22,367 bases of DNA, taken from NCBI GenBank assembly GCA_902477055.1, contig CABSFY010000033.1, positions 1 through 22,367 on the forward strand, given 5' to 3'. Source of the stretch: an uncultured Eubacteriales bacterium (GTDB lineage: Bacteria > Bacillota > Clostridia > Oscillospirales > Oscillospiraceae). Every line of letters begins with the position of its first letter. Position 1 is the first letter of the stretch. The translations under genes were made by a program, and so were the position numbers. Below, piece by piece: positions 21,418 to 22,367 of the stretch. Under the pieces are notes generated by a model. The model did not search any database and was not told where the DNA came from. It saw nothing but the letters and a program-made list of their open reading frames with translations.

Positions 21418-21437
21418 CGCGTACCCCGTTCCACGCA

Positions 21438-21514
21438 CGCGGGAGCGCCGTTTAGCAGTTGAAGGTACGGCCGATTTTTCCGTCGCCGCAGCTTCAAGTG
21501 CTAAACCTCCCGCG
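21438..21514 (+). promoter_or_regulatory. long stem-loop in the pnp leader
   Basis: CGCGGGAG (21438-21445) pairs with CTCCCGCG (21507-21514). After a 4-nt bulge, GTTTAGCAGTTGAAG (21450-21464) pairs with CTTCAAGTGCTAAAC (21492-21506) with one mismatch. This gives about 22 base pairs, and the inner loop holds a further ACGG/CCGT stem. It ends 9 nt before the pnp RBS. In E. coli a comparable double-stranded pnp leader is cut by RNase III and then degraded by PNPase itself, which gives autoregulation. Confidence 0.65.
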
Positions 21515-21536
21515 GAATATTATAAGGAGGTTTCCC

Positions 21537-22367
21537 ATGGTTACCAGAAAACAGTACCCCAATCATCACGTCTTTGAAACCGTCATCGGCGGCCGCCCCT
21601 TCACGGTCGAAACCGGTAAGGTCGCGGAGCTGGCCGATGCCGAGTGCATTTGCCGCTACGGCGACACCACCGTCCTCGTCACCGTGACCTGCTCGCCCGA
21701 CCCCAAGCCCGGCATCGACTACTTCCCCCTGACCATCGAGTTTGAGGAGAGAATGTACTCCGTCGGCCGCATTCCCGGCAGCTTCAACCGCCGCGAGGGC
21801 AAGCCCTCCGAGCGCGGCATCCTCAACAGCCGTATCATCGACCGCCCGATGCGTCCGCTGTTCGACGATGAGCTGAGAAACGATGTCGTCGTCACCTGCA
21901 CCGTGCTGACCAACGACTACGACAACCCTGTCGAGATCGTAGCCTCCCTCGGCGCGTCCATTGCCATCGCCTCGTCCGACGTTCCCTGGAACGGCCCGGT
22001 CGCCACGACCAACGTCTGCCACCTGAACGGCGAGTATATCATCAACCCCTCCACCGACCAGCGCAATGCGTCGGACTGCTTCGTGTGCATCTCCTCCACC
22101 TTTGAGAAGGTCGTCATGATCGAAACCGAGGCCAAGGAAGCCCCCGAGGCCATCGTCTATGAGGCCATCCGCATCGCCCATGAGACGAACATGGAGGTCG
22201 TGAAGTTCATCAACGAGATCGTCGCGACGATCGGCAAGCCGAAGTTCACCTTTGAAAAGGCCGCCGTCAACCACGACCTGCTCGACGACCTGTGCGCCTA
22301 CGGCATGGATCAGATCGAGTATGCCCTCGACACCCCCGACAAGAACATCCGCGAGGAGCGTCTGACC
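21537..22367 (+). CDS. pnp: polynucleotide phosphorylase, 5' part (partial)
   Basis: The first 277 codons are present, open to the window end. The ATG at 21537 follows AAGGAGG by six bases. The N-terminal RNase PH-like domain is clear: GGRPFTVETGKVAELADAEC, YGDTTVLVTV, IDYFPLTIEFEERMYSVGRI, the RNA-contacting loop PGSFNRREGKPSERGIL, SRIIDRPMRPLF and VEIVASLGASIAIASSDVPW. The linking helical domain begins near residue 230. PNPase is a trimeric 3'-5' phosphorolytic exoribonuclease of the RNA degradation machinery. The catalytic second PH domain and the KH and S1 domains lie beyond the window. Expression is probably controlled by the leader stem-loop. Confidence 0.98.
   Translation, partial: MVTRKQYPNHHVFETVIGGRPFTVETGKVAELADAECICRYGDTTVLVTVTCSPDPKPGIDYFPLTIEFEERMYSVGRIPGSFNRREGKPSERGILNSRIIDRPMRPLFDDELRNDVVVTCTVLTNDYDNPVEIVASLGASIAIASSDVPWNGPVATTNVCHLNGEYIINPSTDQRNASDCFVCISSTFEKVVMIETEAKEAPEAIVYEAIRIAHETNMEVVKFINEIVATIGKPKFTFEKAAVNHDLLDDLCAYGMDQIEYALDTPDKNIREERLT

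Noticed and set aside
21501..22274. A 257-codon minus-strand frame opposite pnp
   Set aside because: It is antisense to an unmistakable PNPase reading frame.

Overview
The window looks like a Clostridia (Firmicutes) chromosome, most likely an Oscillospiraceae-type gut bacterium. The reasons are strong AGGAGG-type ribosome binding sites, GC-rich codon use over most of its length, extended -10 promoters and a conserved rpsO-pnp pair at the right end. Species cannot be fixed from the sequence.

Positions 1-3100 (plus strand, visibly more AT-rich) are the tail of an Rhs/YD-repeat polymorphic-toxin locus. It holds the 3' end of an rhs gene with a Cys/His-containing toxin tip, then a small lipoprotein (probable immunity). 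Next come an orphan Rhs tip with a DUF4474-like domain but no start of its own, and a DUF5104-like lipoprotein. A hairpin terminator closes the block.

Positions 3178-18528 (all minus strand, GC-rich) are an integrative-conjugative or mobilisable element. In transcription order it carries: a DUF1281/Api92-LPD28 protein, a D12-class adenine methylase with a long C-terminal extension, a HipA-like kinase, a VirB4 ATPase, an NlpC/P60 plus tail-lysozyme wall hydrolase, a GS-fold amidoligase, a gamma-glutamylcyclotransferase, a small unknown protein, a stem-loop-rich gap (candidate oriT), a ribbon-helix-helix accessory protein, a MobP-type relaxase, a Toprim/DUF3991 primase broken by an in-frame TAG, a VirD4/TraG coupling protein, a small winged-helix protein ending in four 22-bp direct repeats, and finally an XRE repressor-sigma factor pair. 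Most genes overlap by 4 bp (ATGA/GTGA), so they are translationally coupled. Two intrinsic terminators sit directly upstream of a gene's RBS (before VirB4 and before the DUF1281 gene) and look like attenuation points. No integrase, excisionase, VirB6 or PrgI/VirB3-like gene is visible, so the element is incomplete within this window or partly decayed.

Positions 18694-19197 hold a tRNA-Ala(CGC) gene with encoded CCA and its own terminator. It is preceded by three 111-bp tandem units, each starting with a perfect copy of the first 26 nt of that tRNA, behind a strong promoter. This is the oddest structure in the window.

Positions 19396-22367 (plus strand) are core chromosome: a membrane-anchored endonuclease/exonuclease/phosphatase-family protein, rpsO (ribosomal protein S15) with its promoter and leader, a terminator, a long hairpin in the pnp leader, and the 5' part of pnp (polynucleotide phosphorylase).
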